A stretch of 64,000 bases of DNA, taken from positions 1,116,001 through 1,180,000 of the forward strand of contig NZ_CP134195.1 of assembly GCF_031585635.1 (NCBI RefSeq), read 5' to 3'. The notes below the pieces were generated by a model, which did no database searches, was not told the origin of the DNA, and was given only the letters and a program-made list of their open reading frames with translations. The stretch comes from Paraburkholderia sp. FT54. GTDB taxonomy: Bacteria > Pseudomonadota > Gammaproteobacteria > Burkholderiales > Burkholderiaceae. This document shows, one piece after another, positions 9,775 through 19,204 of this stretch (its first letter is position 1; each line of letters starts with the position of its first letter). Both the position numbers and the translations under genes were made by a program.

Positions 9775-11157
9775 TCAGTTCAAACGCATGCGTTGCAGCT
9801 TGTTGTACAGCGTCTTCGGACTGATGCCCAGCAGCGACGCCGCCCGGTGACGCGTACCGCCGACTGCATCGAGCGTGGCACGAATCAGCATTTCCTCGAC
9901 GTCCGCAAGGGGCGTCCCCACGGTGACCTGCACGCGGCTGCCGTTCAGATCGCGGCCGTTCGCCGAGCCCGCTTCGTCGGCGCGCAGCGACTCCAGCACG
10001 TCGCCCGATGCCTGATACGCGCGCCGCACGCGGTCCTGCAACTCGCGCACGTTGCCCGGCCATTCATACGCGAGACACTCGCGCAGGAAGTTGGGTCCGA
10101 CCTGTTTGGCGGTCTCCAACGTGCCGCGCGTGAGCCCTTCCTGATTCAACTCGTCGACGAGCGCCTGGGCGATCAACGCCGGATCTTCGCCGCGTTCGCG
10201 CAGCGGCGGCAGCGTCACCGCAGCCGCTTCGAGGCGTAGTGCGAGATCTTCGTGCAGGCTGCCGTCGGCGACCGCGGCGCGCGGCGCCTTCCGCGTCGAT
10301 GCGATCAGCCGGAAGTCCGTCACCACCCGATTCGTGCCGCCGACCCGCATGAAGGTCTGCGAATCGAGCGCGCGCAGCAACGCCTCCTGCTGGACGCGCG
10401 GCAACTCGGCGATTTCGTCGATGAACAGCGTGCCGCCGCTCGCCTGCTCGAACAGGCCCGGTTCGCGCTGTTCGGCGCCGCTGAACGCACCGCGTTCGTG
10501 ACCGAACAGCAGGCTGTCGAGCGAACGTGGCACGGCTGCGCTGTTCGCGCTTCGGCAATCGAACGTGATGAGCGGGCCTTTGCGGCGTCGGCTCATGTCG
10601 TGCATGGTGCGCGCCGCGATCTGCTTGCCGGTGCCGGCTTCGCCGGAAATCAGCACGGCGGCTTCAGTCGGCGCGATGTGTTCGATCGTGTCGTAGACAT
10701 GCTGCATCGCGCCGCTGCGGCCGAGCATCGAGCCGAAACGGCCGAGTTGGCGCAGCGACGCGCGCAGCGTCTGCACTTCTTCGGTCAGTTCGTACGGCCG
10801 CGGAATGCGCGCCAGCAGACTGCGCAAACGCGGAATGTTGACCGGCTTGAGCAGATAGTCCCAGATGCCGTGCCGCAAACCTTCGATCGCGCTTTCGACC
10901 GTCGCATTGCCGGTCATCACGATCACGGGCAGGGCGCCGCCGGGCGGCTGCGCGGGCAAATGTTGCAACAGATCGAGCCCGCTGCCGTCCGGCAGGTTCA
11001 GGTCGACCAGCACGACGTCGGGAATGAAGCGTGTCAGGGCGGCCCGGGCCTCGGCGATCGTCGTCGCGGTGTCGACGGAGAAACCGTCGGCGGCGAGGAT
11101 GGCGGACAGGCCTGACAGGCTATTAGGATCGTCTTCAACAATCAGGGCGTGTGGCAT
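9775..11157 (-). CDS. Sigma-54-dependent response regulator (NtrC family)
   Basis: The 460-residue protein has three domains: receiver 1-115 with acid pair Asp9/Asp10, phospho-acceptor Asp52 (VDLNLPDG) and Lys104 (LLKPVN); AAA+ domain with Walker A GEAGTGKQ (172-179), loop GAFSGA (223-228) and Walker B GGTLFIDEIA (241-250); and a C-terminal Fis-type helix-turn-helix (GGTRHRAASLLGISPKTLYN). It should activate sigma-54 promoters on phosphorylation. The sigma-54-contact loop has Ser in place of the usual Thr of GAFTGA. No histidine kinase is adjacent, so the partner is unknown. The start MPHALIVEDD at 11157 fits the receiver N-terminus; an ATG 66 nt upstream would add unrelated residues. Confidence 0.92.
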   Translation of the reverse strand: MPHALIVEDDPNSLSGLSAILAADGFSVDTATTIAEARAALTRFIPDVVLVDLNLPDGSGLDLLQHLPAQPPGGALPVIVMTGNATVESAIEGLRHGIWDYLLKPVNIPRLRSLLARIPRPYELTEEVQTLRASLRQLGRFGSMLGRSGAMQHVYDTIEHIAPTEAAVLISGEAGTGKQIAARTMHDMSRRRKGPLITFDCRSANSAAVPRSLDSLLFGHERGAFSGAEQREPGLFEQASGGTLFIDEIAELPRVQQEALLRALDSQTFMRVGGTNRVVTDFRLIASTRKAPRAAVADGSLHEDLALRLEAAAVTLPPLRERGEDPALIAQALVDELNQEGLTRGTLETAKQVGPNFLRECLAYEWPGNVRELQDRVRRAYQASGDVLESLRADEAGSANGRDLNGSRVQVTVGTPLADVEEMLIRATLDAVGGTRHRAASLLGISPKTLYNKLQRMRLN

Positions 11158-11478
11158 GGCGAGCGCAATTGTTAGATGGATGGAATGCCCGGTGGACTGC
11201 GCCGATACGATGGCGCGCGGCAACGGGGGCGATGCTGGCCGGTACTGTCGGTCGAATCAGAGCCGAATTCAGCGGTGCGCAGGCATGCTCGGCCTGTGCG
11301 GCGCGAGAGCCGCCAGCCGATGTGGGCAGGCCGTCCGGCGCGTACTGCACCGGACCACCGGACGCAACGGCGGCGCTTCGACTCAAGTCGTTCAGGTCCT
11401 TTTGGTCATTGCACTTGGCAGCCCGTCCTGACTTTTTGTAAGGGTGGACGGGCACCTGTATTTCCTTCACTCGTGCTG
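11158..11478. other. Intergenic, no gene seen
   Basis: This is 321 nt between the regulator start and the CsbD gene end, both minus strand. I saw no convincing ORF, RNA gene, hairpin or -24/-12 sigma-54 promoter. Confidence 0.6.
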
Positions 11479-11685
11479 TCAGAAATCCCGGTTGCTGTCG
11501 AAGAAACGGCGTACTTCGAGTTCCGCTTCTTGACGCGTCTTGCCGTAACGTTCCTGGATCAGCCCGGTGAGCTTGTCGGCGCGGCCTTCAGCCTTGGTCA
11601 ATTCGTCGTCCGTCAGCTCGCCCCACGCGGTCTTAGCCTTGCCAATCATCTGCTTCCACTTGCCTTCAGCAATGTCGTTATTCAT
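11479..11685 (-). CDS. CsbD-family stress protein
   Basis: A 68-residue hydrophilic protein starting MNNDIAEGKWKQMIGKAKTA with WGELTDDELTKAEGRADKLTGL and a terminal RRFF segment, the hallmark of the CsbD (YjbJ) family. Members are small, abundant general-stress proteins with no known biochemical activity. The gene is monocistronic here. A GGAGATGCGAC stretch immediately upstream of the start (minus strand) provides a ribosome binding site. Confidence 0.9.
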   Translation of the reverse strand: MNNDIAEGKWKQMIGKAKTAWGELTDDELTKAEGRADKLTGLIQERYGKTRQEAELEVRRFFDSNRDF

Positions 11686-11883
11686 GTCGCATCTCCGGAG
11701 TTGTAGAAAATAGAGCCGTACTGGCCTTTATCCGGAGAGAAGCATGGACTGTGCCACGATAATTTACTTAAACTTATCAATCGTTTGTCGGGCGACGTGC
11801 GGGAAATTTGAGGTCTGGGTGCGGCAATTTCGAGAAGGTCGCCGGTAATGTTTTCCTCAACAATACACGGCAGCGCAAAAAAG

Positions 11884-11914
11884 AAAAAGCGCCCAAACTG
11901 GGCGCTTTTTTTTT
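11884..11914. terminator. Intrinsic terminator after efp
   Basis: AAAAAGCGCCCA (11884-11895) pairs with TGGGCGCTTTTT (11899-11910), with T/A runs on both sides. It lies downstream of efp on the minus strand. Confidence 0.85.
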
Positions 11915-11968
11915 GCCATTTTTTCGCAGCGCCCGTGTTGCGGCGCCGGATTCCGGCAAGCAGGGTGC

Positions 11969-12526
11969 TTACGCGCGGCTGCGGTACTCGTGCGTACGCG
12001 TGTCGATTTCGATCTTGTCACCGATGTTGCAGAAGAGCGGCACTTGCAGTTCGAAGCCGGTGTTCAGCTTGGCGTTCTTCAACACCTTGCCCGACGACGT
12101 GTCACCCTTGACAGCCGGTTCCGTGTAGATGATCTCGCGGACCAGCGTGGTCGGCAGTTCGACCGAGATGGCTTTCTCGTTGTAGAACACGACTTCGCAA
12201 GCCATGCCGTCTTCGAGGTAATGGAGGGCGTCGCCCATCATTTCGCCTTCGACTTCGAACTGGTTGTAGTCGGCGTCCATGAACACGTACATCGGGTCAG
12301 CGAAGTACGAGTACGTGACTTCCTTGCGTTCCAGCACGACGACGTCGAACTTGTCGTCTGCCTTGTACACGCTTTCCATGCCTGCGCCGGTCAGCAGGTT
12401 CTTGAACTTCATCTTGACGACGGCGGAGTTGCGGCCCGATTTGTTGTATTCGGCCTTTTGCACAACCATTGCGTCTGCGCCGATCATCACGACGTTACCG
12501 GTGCGGAGTTCCTGTGCGGTCTTCAT
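11969..12526 (-). CDS. efp: Elongation factor P with arginine-type modification site
   Basis: A full-length 185-residue EF-P with an N-terminal KOW-like domain and two OB domains. EF-P enters the ribosomal E site to relieve stalling at polyproline. The loop that reaches the peptidyl-transferase centre reads YNKSGRNSA, and the tip residue is Arg32 rather than the Lys34 used by beta-lysylated EF-P. Arg32 is the form that is rhamnosylated by EarP, encoded 410 nt upstream on the same strand. A CAGGACAG stretch precedes the ATG. Confidence 0.97.
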   Translation of the reverse strand: MKTAQELRTGNVVMIGADAMVVQKAEYNKSGRNSAVVKMKFKNLLTGAGMESVYKADDKFDVVVLERKEVTYSYFADPMYVFMDADYNQFEVEGEMMGDALHYLEDGMACEVVFYNEKAISVELPTTLVREIIYTEPAVKGDTSSGKVLKNAKLNTGFELQVPLFCNIGDKIEIDTRTHEYRSRA

Positions 12527-12936
12527 AAAACTGTCCTGTACGAAATAAGTAGCTTCAACTTGTGCTCAACGGCATACGGCGCAAGCGGCTTCGGCGCTTC
12601 GCTCACTGTGCGCCGCGCCGCCGAAGCGGCTCGGCGGGTCGCGAGCGAGTCAAGCGTGGCCGGCTTGCCGCTGGGACCGACGGAAGGGCCGCATACCTGC
12701 GGGTTTCTGCCATTCCCAGCAATCCGTTACCTGCTTTTTACCCTGTGCGGGCGTGTACACGAGTGGCGCCGATTTCGCAACATACGTCCCTTTTTTGACA
12801 TTTCCACCATCGAGCTGTGACTTAGGAAATGTCTCGCCTCTTTCGAAACAGGGATTGGCGGGCCGCTCAAGCGAATTGGCCGGATTCCGCCGCTGCGATC
12901 GGGCCGCGCTTGCGTCGTCGGCCGTTGGATAACCGC
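12527..12936. other. Intergenic between earP and efp, no gene seen
   Basis: This is 410 nt, the presumed leader and promoter region of efp on the minus strand. ORFs here have no family signature or ribosome binding site. I could not identify a convincing promoter pair. Confidence 0.5.
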
Positions 12937-14130
12937 TTATTTTAACTGAGTTTTTGCGAACAAGGCCAGATTTCCGGCGAGGTCGCCCACTTGAGCCAGT
13001 TCGCCGGCCCACTCCGCTGCGCGTTGCTTGAGTGCGGGGACGTGACGCTGGAATTCCGCCCAGTCAGGCCGGCCCGCGCTGTTCCACGCGTGCCAGAAGC
13101 GCGCAAGGGCGTCGCGCGCGTCGGCGGGCAGGGTGCGCGCGTAGTGCGCGAGCGCGGCATCGAGCTTTGGCAGATGCGCGTCGTCGGCTTGCGGGTAGAT
13201 GTGCCAGACGAAGGGTTTGGCGGCCCATTGGGCGCGCACGAACGAATCCTCGCCACGTACGAAATTGATGTCGCTCGCCCACAGCAGCGTGTCGTAGCCG
13301 GGCTGGTCGGTAAAGGCAAGTGCGTGCGCGCTGAGGTTTGCGCGCACCGCGTGCGAGCCGGCGGCGAACGCGGGCAGCCCGAAAAAGCGCGCGACCGCGC
13401 CTGAAATGCGGCCTTCGGGCACTAGCAGGACGACCGGCTCGGCGCTGTCGCGCCACTGTTCGAGCAGGCTGTCGACGGCGGGGTTTTCGTAGGCGAACAA
13501 AGAGACGACGGTGGCCGTGGCGGGCGGCGGCGCGTGGCCGGTGGTTTGCCGCCACCACGCTTCGCGCGTGGCGGGCGATGCTTCGAAAGCCGCGCGCGCG
13601 CCGTCGAGATGCCGTTCCTTCAGCACGCCGCCGGTGCCGGGGCCGAGTCCGGGGAAAAAGAACGTCTTGGTCAGCGGATAGCGCGGATGAGGTGACGGCC
13701 GCAGATGAAAATCCGCGACCCAGTCCTCGGCGCTCAGGTATTCAAGGTTGAACCACATCGGCGTGCGTTCGCGTGCCGCCATCGCGGCGACATAGATGGG
13801 CGGTAGTTCGCAGCCGAACGCCTCGATCACGACGTCGGCGACTGCGAGCGTATCGCCCGCATGGGCCGGTTCGTGCCAGTGCTCGACCACAATGCCGCCC
13901 ACCGTCTGGCGGGCGTGCTCCAGCGTCAACGATGGGCACAGCTTCTGGAACGCATGCAGGTCGTCGACGAACACGCGCACCTGCCAGCCGTGTTCGCTCG
14001 CGAGCTGGCGCGCGAGGCGCCAGCACACGCCGATGTCGCCGAAATTGTCGATCACCGCGCAGAAGATATCGCAGGCGATGGCCGTGGACGCGTCAGTGGC
14101 TTGCTCGGAATGGGGCGTAGCGGAAGACAT
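12937..14130 (-). CDS. earP: EF-P arginine rhamnosyltransferase EarP
   Basis: The 397-residue DUF2331/GT104 glycosyltransferase transfers rhamnose from dTDP-rhamnose to Arg32 of EF-P. The catalytic-site segment IDNFGDIGVCWRLARQL (Asp28, Asp32) and the dTDP-binding segment RGEDSFVRAQWAAKPFVWH match the described EarP family. The neighbouring efp carries Arg at position 32, so enzyme and substrate are consistent. The start at 14130 leaves about 20 residues before the conserved core, so a slightly later start is possible. Confidence 0.95.
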   Translation of the reverse strand: MSSATPHSEQATDASTAIACDIFCAVIDNFGDIGVCWRLARQLASEHGWQVRVFVDDLHAFQKLCPSLTLEHARQTVGGIVVEHWHEPAHAGDTLAVADVVIEAFGCELPPIYVAAMAARERTPMWFNLEYLSAEDWVADFHLRPSPHPRYPLTKTFFFPGLGPGTGGVLKERHLDGARAAFEASPATREAWWRQTTGHAPPPATATVVSLFAYENPAVDSLLEQWRDSAEPVVLLVPEGRISGAVARFFGLPAFAAGSHAVRANLSAHALAFTDQPGYDTLLWASDINFVRGEDSFVRAQWAAKPFVWHIYPQADDAHLPKLDAALAHYARTLPADARDALARFWHAWNSAGRPDWAEFQRHVPALKQRAAEWAGELAQVGDLAGNLALFAKTQLK

Positions 14131-14398
14131 GATGGCCTGGTTCGCGGATTCGAACGGATGGAAGGAGTAAGGCGGCGCGAGCAGTGCCTCGGCGCCGCGC
14201 GGCGTGGCGCGCCGCTTTACTGCCGCCGACGCGTCACCCGATTCAAGGCGACAGCGTTCGGACGCCCGCGGAATGTTCTAAACTGGCGATTCTAAAGCAC
14301 TCGTTCACGATTGCGCGTGCGCGGCGTACTCCGGTTCGTCCAGGCGCGCGGCACGCGGAGCGAGGCTTCGCGAGACCGTCCCACCCAACCGATTCTGC

Positions 14399-16594
14399 AT
14401 GACCGAACCCGAAGCAACCGACGCTTTCGAGCCGAAAAAAGTGCTCGCCCAATTGCCGCATCTGCCCGGCGTCTATCGCTATTACGATACGCATGGCGCG
14501 GTGCTTTATGTCGGCAAGGCGCGCGACCTGAAGAAGCGTGTCTCGAGCTACTTCACCAAGACGCTGCTGTCGCCGCGCATCGCGATGATGGTGACACGCA
14601 TTGCGCGCGTCGAGACGACCGTCACGCGCTCCGAGGCCGAAGCGCTGCTGCTCGAAAACAACCTGATCAAGGCGCTCGCGCCGCGCTACAACATTCTGTT
14701 TCGCGACGACAAGTCGTACCCCTACCTCAAGCTGACCGGCCACAAGTTTCCGCGCATGGCGTATTACCGTGGCGCGGTGGATCGCAAGAATCAGTACTTC
14801 GGGCCGTTTCCCAGTGCGTGGGCGGTGCGCGAGAGCATCCAGATCCTGCAGCGCGTGTTCCAGTTGCGCACCTGCGAAGACTCCGTGTTCAACAATCGCA
14901 CGCGGCCTTGCCTGCTGCATCAGATCGGCCGCTGCACGGCGCCATGCGTCGCGGCGATCAACGAAGAAGATTACGCGCGCGACGTCGCCAACGCGTCGCG
15001 CTTTCTGCTCGGCCGCCAAGGCGAGGTCATGAAAGAGCTCGAGCAGAAGATGCACGCCTTCGCAAGCGAGCTGAAGTTCGAGCAGGCCGCGGCGGTACGC
15101 AATCAGATGAGTTCGCTCTCGACGGTGCTGCACCAGCAGGCGATCGAAGTCGGCAGCGACAGCGACGTCGATATTCTCGCGGTGGTCGCGCTGGGCGGCC
15201 GCGTGTGCGTGAATCTGGCGATGGTGCGCGGCGGACGGCATCTGGGCGACAAGGCATATTTCCCGGCGCATGTGGAGAGCGCGTTGACGGCCGACGAGGG
15301 CGGACTGGAAGAAGGCGAAGCGGCGTTGGCCGAAGTCGCGCTCGCGTCGAGCCCGCTCGCGCAAGACAGCGTCATTGATGATGAAACGACGGCGTCGACC
15401 GATACCGCTGATGCTCTCGCGATCGCGCAAGAGATGCCATCGGAAGACGCAGAGGATGAGGAAGGCGACGCATCAGAAGAGGACGACGCACCCGAAGATG
15501 CCGGCTTCGAACCCGCGAAAGCACGTAAGGGCCGTGCTGCAACCGGCGGGATCGAAGCCGAAGTCCTCGAAGCCTTCATCGCCCAGCATTACCTGGGCAA
15601 TCGCGTGCCGCCGGTGCTGGTGGTCAGTCACGCGCCCGCCAACCGCGAACTGGTCGACGTGCTGATCGAGCAGGCCGGCCACAAGGTCACCGTGCTGCGC
15701 CAACCGCAAGGCCAACGGCGCGCCTGGCTCGCCATGGCCGAGCAGAACGCGCGGCTCGCGCTCGCGCGCCTGCTCTCGGAACAGGGCTCGCAGCAGGCCC
15801 GCACGCGCGCGCTCACCGACACGCTCGGCATGGAGTGCGACGATCTCGCGCATCTGCGCATCGAATGCTTCGACATCAGCCATACGATGGGCGAGGCGAC
15901 CCAGGCGTCGTGCGTGGTGTATCACCATCACAAGATGCAGTCGTCGGAATACCGCCGCTACAACATCACCGGCATCACGCCCGGCGACGACTATGCCGCG
16001 ATGCGCCAGGTGCTCACGCGCCGCTACGAGAAGATGGTCGAGCAAGCCGCCGCGAATGCCGCCGATCAGGCCGCCGAGTTGCAAAGCGACGCGGCCGCTG
16101 CTGCGACGCTGGCGCCGGACGCCGCCGAGCCGGCCGCAGCCGGCGGTATCCTGCCGACTATCGTGCTGATCGACGGCGGCAAGGGTCAGGTCGAAATCGC
16201 GCGCCAGGTGTTCACGGAACTGGGTCTCGATACCGGCATGCTGGTCGGCGTCGCAAAGGGCGAGGGGCGCAAGGTCGGCCTCGAAACGCTGATCTTCGCC
16301 GACGGCCGCGCGCCGCTCGAACTCGGCAAGGAAAGCGCGGCGCTCATGCTGGTCGCGCAGATACGCGACGAAGCGCACCGCTTCGCCATCACTGGCATGC
16401 GCGCGAAGCGCGGCAAGACGCGCCAGACCTCGCGGCTCGAAGAGCTCGAAGGCGTGGGCGCGAAGCGGCGTCAACGGCTGCTCGCGCGCTTTGGCGGACT
16501 GCGCGGCGTGGTGGCGGCCAGTGTCGAGGATCTGGCGAGCGTCGAAGGCATTTCGCAGGCGCTCGCGGAGCAGATTTACCGGCAATTGCACTGA
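14399..16594 (+). CDS. uvrC: Excinuclease ABC subunit UvrC with acidic insertion
   Basis: UvrC makes both incisions in nucleotide excision repair. Visible parts: N-terminal GIY-YIG nuclease ([20 protein letters not shown], near 24-43), UVR motif near 210-245 ([19 protein letters not shown]), C-terminal RNase H-like nuclease ([19 protein letters not shown] and [11 protein letters not shown]) and tandem helix-hairpin-helix ([18 protein letters not shown]). At 731 residues it exceeds E. coli UvrC (610). The excess is an Asp/Glu-rich insertion at about 288-385 and an Ala-rich insertion at about 545-583. The ATG immediately precedes a conventional N-terminus. Confidence 0.97.
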   Translation: MTEPEATDAFEPKKVLAQLPHLPGVYRYYDTHGAVLYVGKARDLKKRVSSYFTKTLLSPRIAMMVTRIARVETTVTRSEAEALLLENNLIKALAPRYNILFRDDKSYPYLKLTGHKFPRMAYYRGAVDRKNQYFGPFPSAWAVRESIQILQRVFQLRTCEDSVFNNRTRPCLLHQIGRCTAPCVAAINEEDYARDVANASRFLLGRQGEVMKELEQKMHAFASELKFEQAAAVRNQMSSLSTVLHQQAIEVGSDSDVDILAVVALGGRVCVNLAMVRGGRHLGDKAYFPAHVESALTADEGGLEEGEAALAEVALASSPLAQDSVIDDETTASTDTADALAIAQEMPSEDAEDEEGDASEEDDAPEDAGFEPAKARKGRAATGGIEAEVLEAFIAQHYLGNRVPPVLVVSHAPANRELVDVLIEQAGHKVTVLRQPQGQRRAWLAMAEQNARLALARLLSEQGSQQARTRALTDTLGMECDDLAHLRIECFDISHTMGEATQASCVVYHHHKMQSSEYRRYNITGITPGDDYAAMRQVLTRRYEKMVEQAAANAADQAAELQSDAAAAATLAPDAAEPAAAGGILPTIVLIDGGKGQVEIARQVFTELGLDTGMLVGVAKGEGRKVGLETLIFADGRAPLELGKESAALMLVAQIRDEAHRFAITGMRAKRGKTRQTSRLEELEGVGAKRRQRLLARFGGLRGVVAASVEDLASVEGISQALAEQIYRQLH

Positions 16595-16738
16595 TTGCGG
16601 CGGCTTCGGCTGTCCGCTCAGCCACCTTTGAGCGGCACTGCCGCGGCGCGCGCGGCATGCCCCGCGCGCCGCTTTGCTTGTGGCAGGCCTTGTGACACGG
16701 CACAATTGCATCTCCCTCGCCAGACGCTGCGCCTGCCC

Positions 16739-17332
16739 ATGCCGTTTAATTTCCCGATTTTCCTGACTTGGCTGCGGATCGTCCTGATCCCGCTCGTCGT
16801 CGGTGTGTTCTACTTGCCCGACATGATGATGAGCCCCGCGCACCGCAATCTGGCGGCCGCGACCATCTTCATTCTGGCGGCGCTGACCGACTGGTTCGAC
16901 GGCTATCTGGCGCGCAAGTGGAATCAGACTTCGGCATTCGGCGCGTTCCTCGATCCGGTCGCCGACAAGCTGATGGTGACCGCCGCGTTGCTGGTGCTCG
17001 TGCAACTCGCGCGAATCGATTCGGCGATTGCGCTCGTGATCGTCGGGCGCGAAATCGCAATCTCGGCGCTGCGCGAGTGGATGGCGCAGATCGGCGCGTC
17101 GAAGAGCGTCGCCGTGAATTCGCTCGGCAAGTTCAAGACCGTTTGCCAGATGGTGGCGATTCCCATGCTGCTGTTTTACGGCCCGCTGCCGTTGGGCGGC
17201 GGCGTGGTGGTCGACACACGCGTGTGGGGCCTGTGGCTCATCTATCTGGCCGCGTTCCTGACGATCTGGTCGATGCTCTACTACATGAAGCTCGCGTGGC
17301 CGCAGATTCGCGAGCGGGGTGGCGTGGCCTGA
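16739..17332 (+). CDS. pgsA: CDP-diacylglycerol-glycerol-3-phosphate 3-phosphatidyltransferase
   Basis: A 197-residue inner-membrane enzyme that makes phosphatidylglycerophosphate for PG and cardiolipin. The CDP-alcohol phosphotransferase motif (D-G-x2-A-R-x8-G-x3-D-x3-D) is intact from DWFDGYLAR through GAFLDPVADKLM (about residues 43-75). Several hydrophobic helices follow. The start MPFNFPIFLTWLRI at 16739 is the family N-terminus. The frame is open further upstream but without relevant sequence. It follows uvrC as in E. coli. Confidence 0.96.
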   Translation: MPFNFPIFLTWLRIVLIPLVVGVFYLPDMMMSPAHRNLAAATIFILAALTDWFDGYLARKWNQTSAFGAFLDPVADKLMVTAALLVLVQLARIDSAIALVIVGREIAISALREWMAQIGASKSVAVNSLGKFKTVCQMVAIPMLLFYGPLPLGGGVVVDTRVWGLWLIYLAAFLTIWSMLYYMKLAWPQIRERGGVA

Positions 17333-17422
17333 CTTTGCAGTGGTCGAGAGCGCCTGGAGTGTGTCCGAACTTCGCTGACGCATGAGTGAAATCTGTTCAG
17401 TAAAAGAGATTCGCAAAAGGGG

Positions 17423-17451
17423 TTGACACGTTTCAGTCGTTTCTCCATAAT
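17423..17451 (+). promoter_or_regulatory. Sigma-70 promoter of the Gly-Gly-Cys tRNA array
   Basis: A perfect TTGACA (17423-17428), a 17-nt spacer and CATAAT (17446-17451) lie about 95 nt before the first tRNA. This is the best promoter match in the window. Confidence 0.85.
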
Positions 17452-17547
17452 CTCGTTTCTCCGATGCACGCGGTTCGAAACATCGGCGGCAGTAAGAGAG
17501 CAGTTGCAGTAACTAGGCAGCAGATAGCACGGCAAAAGCAGCACAAT

Positions 17548-17623
17548 GCGGGAGTAGCTCAGTTGGTAGAGCGCAACCTTGCCAAGGTTGAGGTCGCGAG
17601 TTCGAGCCTCGTCTCCCGCTCCA
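17548..17623 (+). tRNA. tRNA-Gly (GCC), copy 1
   Basis: A 76-nt cloverleaf including encoded CCA. Acceptor GCGGGAG pairs with CTCCCGC; anticodon stem CAACC/GGTTG holds loop TTGCCAA with anticodon GCC; the T-arm is GCGAG-TTCGAGC-CTCGT. It is identical base for base to the next tRNA. Confidence 0.97.
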
Positions 17624-17702
17624 GATTTTCGAAGCAGCGCGTTGTTTGGCGAAGCGCAGTTTGGCAAAGTCACAGACGCAAGGCGTTGTGAAGCAGTTCA
17701 AT

Positions 17703-17778
17703 GCGGGAGTAGCTCAGTTGGTAGAGCGCAACCTTGCCAAGGTTGAGGTCGCGAGTTCGAGCCTCGTCTCCCGCTCCA
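17703..17778 (+). tRNA. tRNA-Gly (GCC), copy 2
   Basis: An exact duplicate of the 76-nt tRNA-Gly 79 nt upstream, with the same GCC anticodon and encoded CCA. The spacer between copies is unrelated sequence, apart from the AAT just before each copy. Confidence 0.97.
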
Positions 17779-17883
17779 TACATAAGGGGAAGCAACGCTT
17801 CCCTTTTTGTTTGGTGGCCCGGTCCTGCCGGTTGTCCGCTAAACAAAATCTGCGAATCTGTTGCTAGGTTCCAGTCCGCTTGC

Positions 17884-17957
17884 GGCGCGATAGCAAAGCG
17901 GTTATGCAGCGGCCTGCAAAGCCGTTTAGGCCGGTTCGACTCCGGCTCGCGCCTCCA
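17884..17957 (+). tRNA. tRNA-Cys (GCA)
   Basis: A 74-nt cloverleaf with encoded CCA. Acceptor GGCGCGA pairs with TCGCGCC, and the anticodon loop CTGCAAA gives anticodon GCA. It is the last tRNA of the array. Confidence 0.96.
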
Positions 17958-17970
17958 GTAGTTGATGTAA

Positions 17971-18005
17971 AGAAAAGCCCCGACTTGTCGGGGCTTTTCT
18001 TTTTT
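17971..18005 (+). terminator. Intrinsic terminator of the tRNA array
   Basis: AGAAAAGCCCCGA (17971-17983) pairs with TCGGGGCTTTTCT (17988-18000) around a CTTG loop and is followed by a T-run. Confidence 0.9.
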
Positions 18006-18266
18006 CTGCGTCGTTTTCTCCGGCAGGATTGATACGGATGCTGGCGCGGCGAAAGTTCTCTTCGCGAGTGGCGCACAATTCATGGTTCGCGCTGCATCAG
18101 CCGATCCCGATGGACCTGCATCTCGCAGATCGTTTTTCTGCTGTTGGTCACGTTCACTCTGTGTACGGCCCGGCGAGCGCCCACGAGCCGGCAGCGCGGC
18201 GCGGCACGTGATCGATTGAACGGCGTGCCTGTTTCTTTGCATCTTGGTTTGTCCACACGAGGCTGC

Positions 18267-19025
18267 ATGTACCTACAACTCACCGGCACTCACGTTCGCC
18301 TGCTCGGCTCGATGCATCTCTTTCCGGCGACGAGCCGCCGAACGCCGCCGTGGATCGCCGAAGCGTATGACTGGGCAGAAGCGCTCGTCTTCGAGTCCGA
18401 TCCGCCGACTATCCTGCCGTTTCTGAAGGCCGACCAGCAAGGCGGCGCGGAGCAACTGCAGCCCTTGCTATCCGCCGACGCATGGCGGCAACTTCACGCG
18501 GCATGGCCCGTTGAAGGACCACTGGCGCCGCTTGCCAATCTGCGTCCGTGGGCCGCGCTGATCGTCGCGCCGACGCTGTTCCAGCAGGTCGTCGAAGGTG
18601 TCGAGCCGCGCATGCTGCGCTCGGCGATCACGCAGGCTAAACCCTATCGGTATCTCGAGACCGCGCAGGAGGTGGCGGCGGCGCTCGAATCGATTCCGCT
18701 CGATGCCGTCGGCGCGGCGCTCGGCCTGCTGATGGCCGATCTCGACGAACCGCAGCGCACGCTCGAGCGTATGCATGCGGCCTGGCTCGATGGCAATCTG
18801 CTCGCCTTGCACCGGATCGCCATCGAATCGCCGATGTTCAACCTGCCGGGCATCCGGCATGCAATTCTCGACGCGCGCAATCGCGCATGGGCGGCGCGCC
18901 TGGCGGAGTTGCTCACGCGGCCGGAGCGCACGTTGGTGGTCGTCGGCGCGCTGCATCTGTGCGGCCCCGGCAACCTGGTCGACTGTCTCGCGCGGCCGGT
19001 CGAGCCGGTCTTTGCCAACCTGTAG
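18267..19025 (+). CDS. TraB/GumN-family protein
   Basis: A 252-residue protein with the TraB/PrgY/GumN pattern. An early GSMHLFP motif (about 13-19, after GTHVRLL), an acidic VFESD near 42 and a late VVVGALHLCGPGN motif near 231 contain the paired Gly-x-x-His signatures proposed to form a metalloprotease-like site in the Tiki/TraB superfamily. No signal peptide is evident from the chosen start, which differs from secreted GumN-type members. The function in bacteria is not established. The start at 18267 has GAGG a few bases upstream; the frame is open back to 18144 but that part does not look like protein. Confidence 0.8.
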   Translation: MYLQLTGTHVRLLGSMHLFPATSRRTPPWIAEAYDWAEALVFESDPPTILPFLKADQQGGAEQLQPLLSADAWRQLHAAWPVEGPLAPLANLRPWAALIVAPTLFQQVVEGVEPRMLRSAITQAKPYRYLETAQEVAAALESIPLDAVGAALGLLMADLDEPQRTLERMHAAWLDGNLLALHRIAIESPMFNLPGIRHAILDARNRAWAARLAELLTRPERTLVVVGALHLCGPGNLVDCLARPVEPVFANL

Positions 19026-19204
19026 AAAAACCATGGCCCTGTGTCCGTATCAGCCCGATGCAGCCTGCATCGGTTTGAATACGGATCCGACGCGCACGCG
19101 GTCGGTGGCACTCTCGCGTCGTGTTTTGTCCCAAGGAAAAGCAATGCCGCTATACACTACCGGCCTATCATTCCGGCCGCCCCGGTCGCATTAGGGAATA
19201 CAAC

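Noticed and set aside
15473..17416. Minus-strand open frame of 647 codons spanning uvrC, pgsA and the gap
   Set aside because: It crosses two real genes and an intergenic region and has no recognisable domain.
17548..17957. tRNA cluster as an attachment site for an integrative element
   Set aside because: No integrase, no displaced tRNA 3' fragment and no change of gene style on either side.
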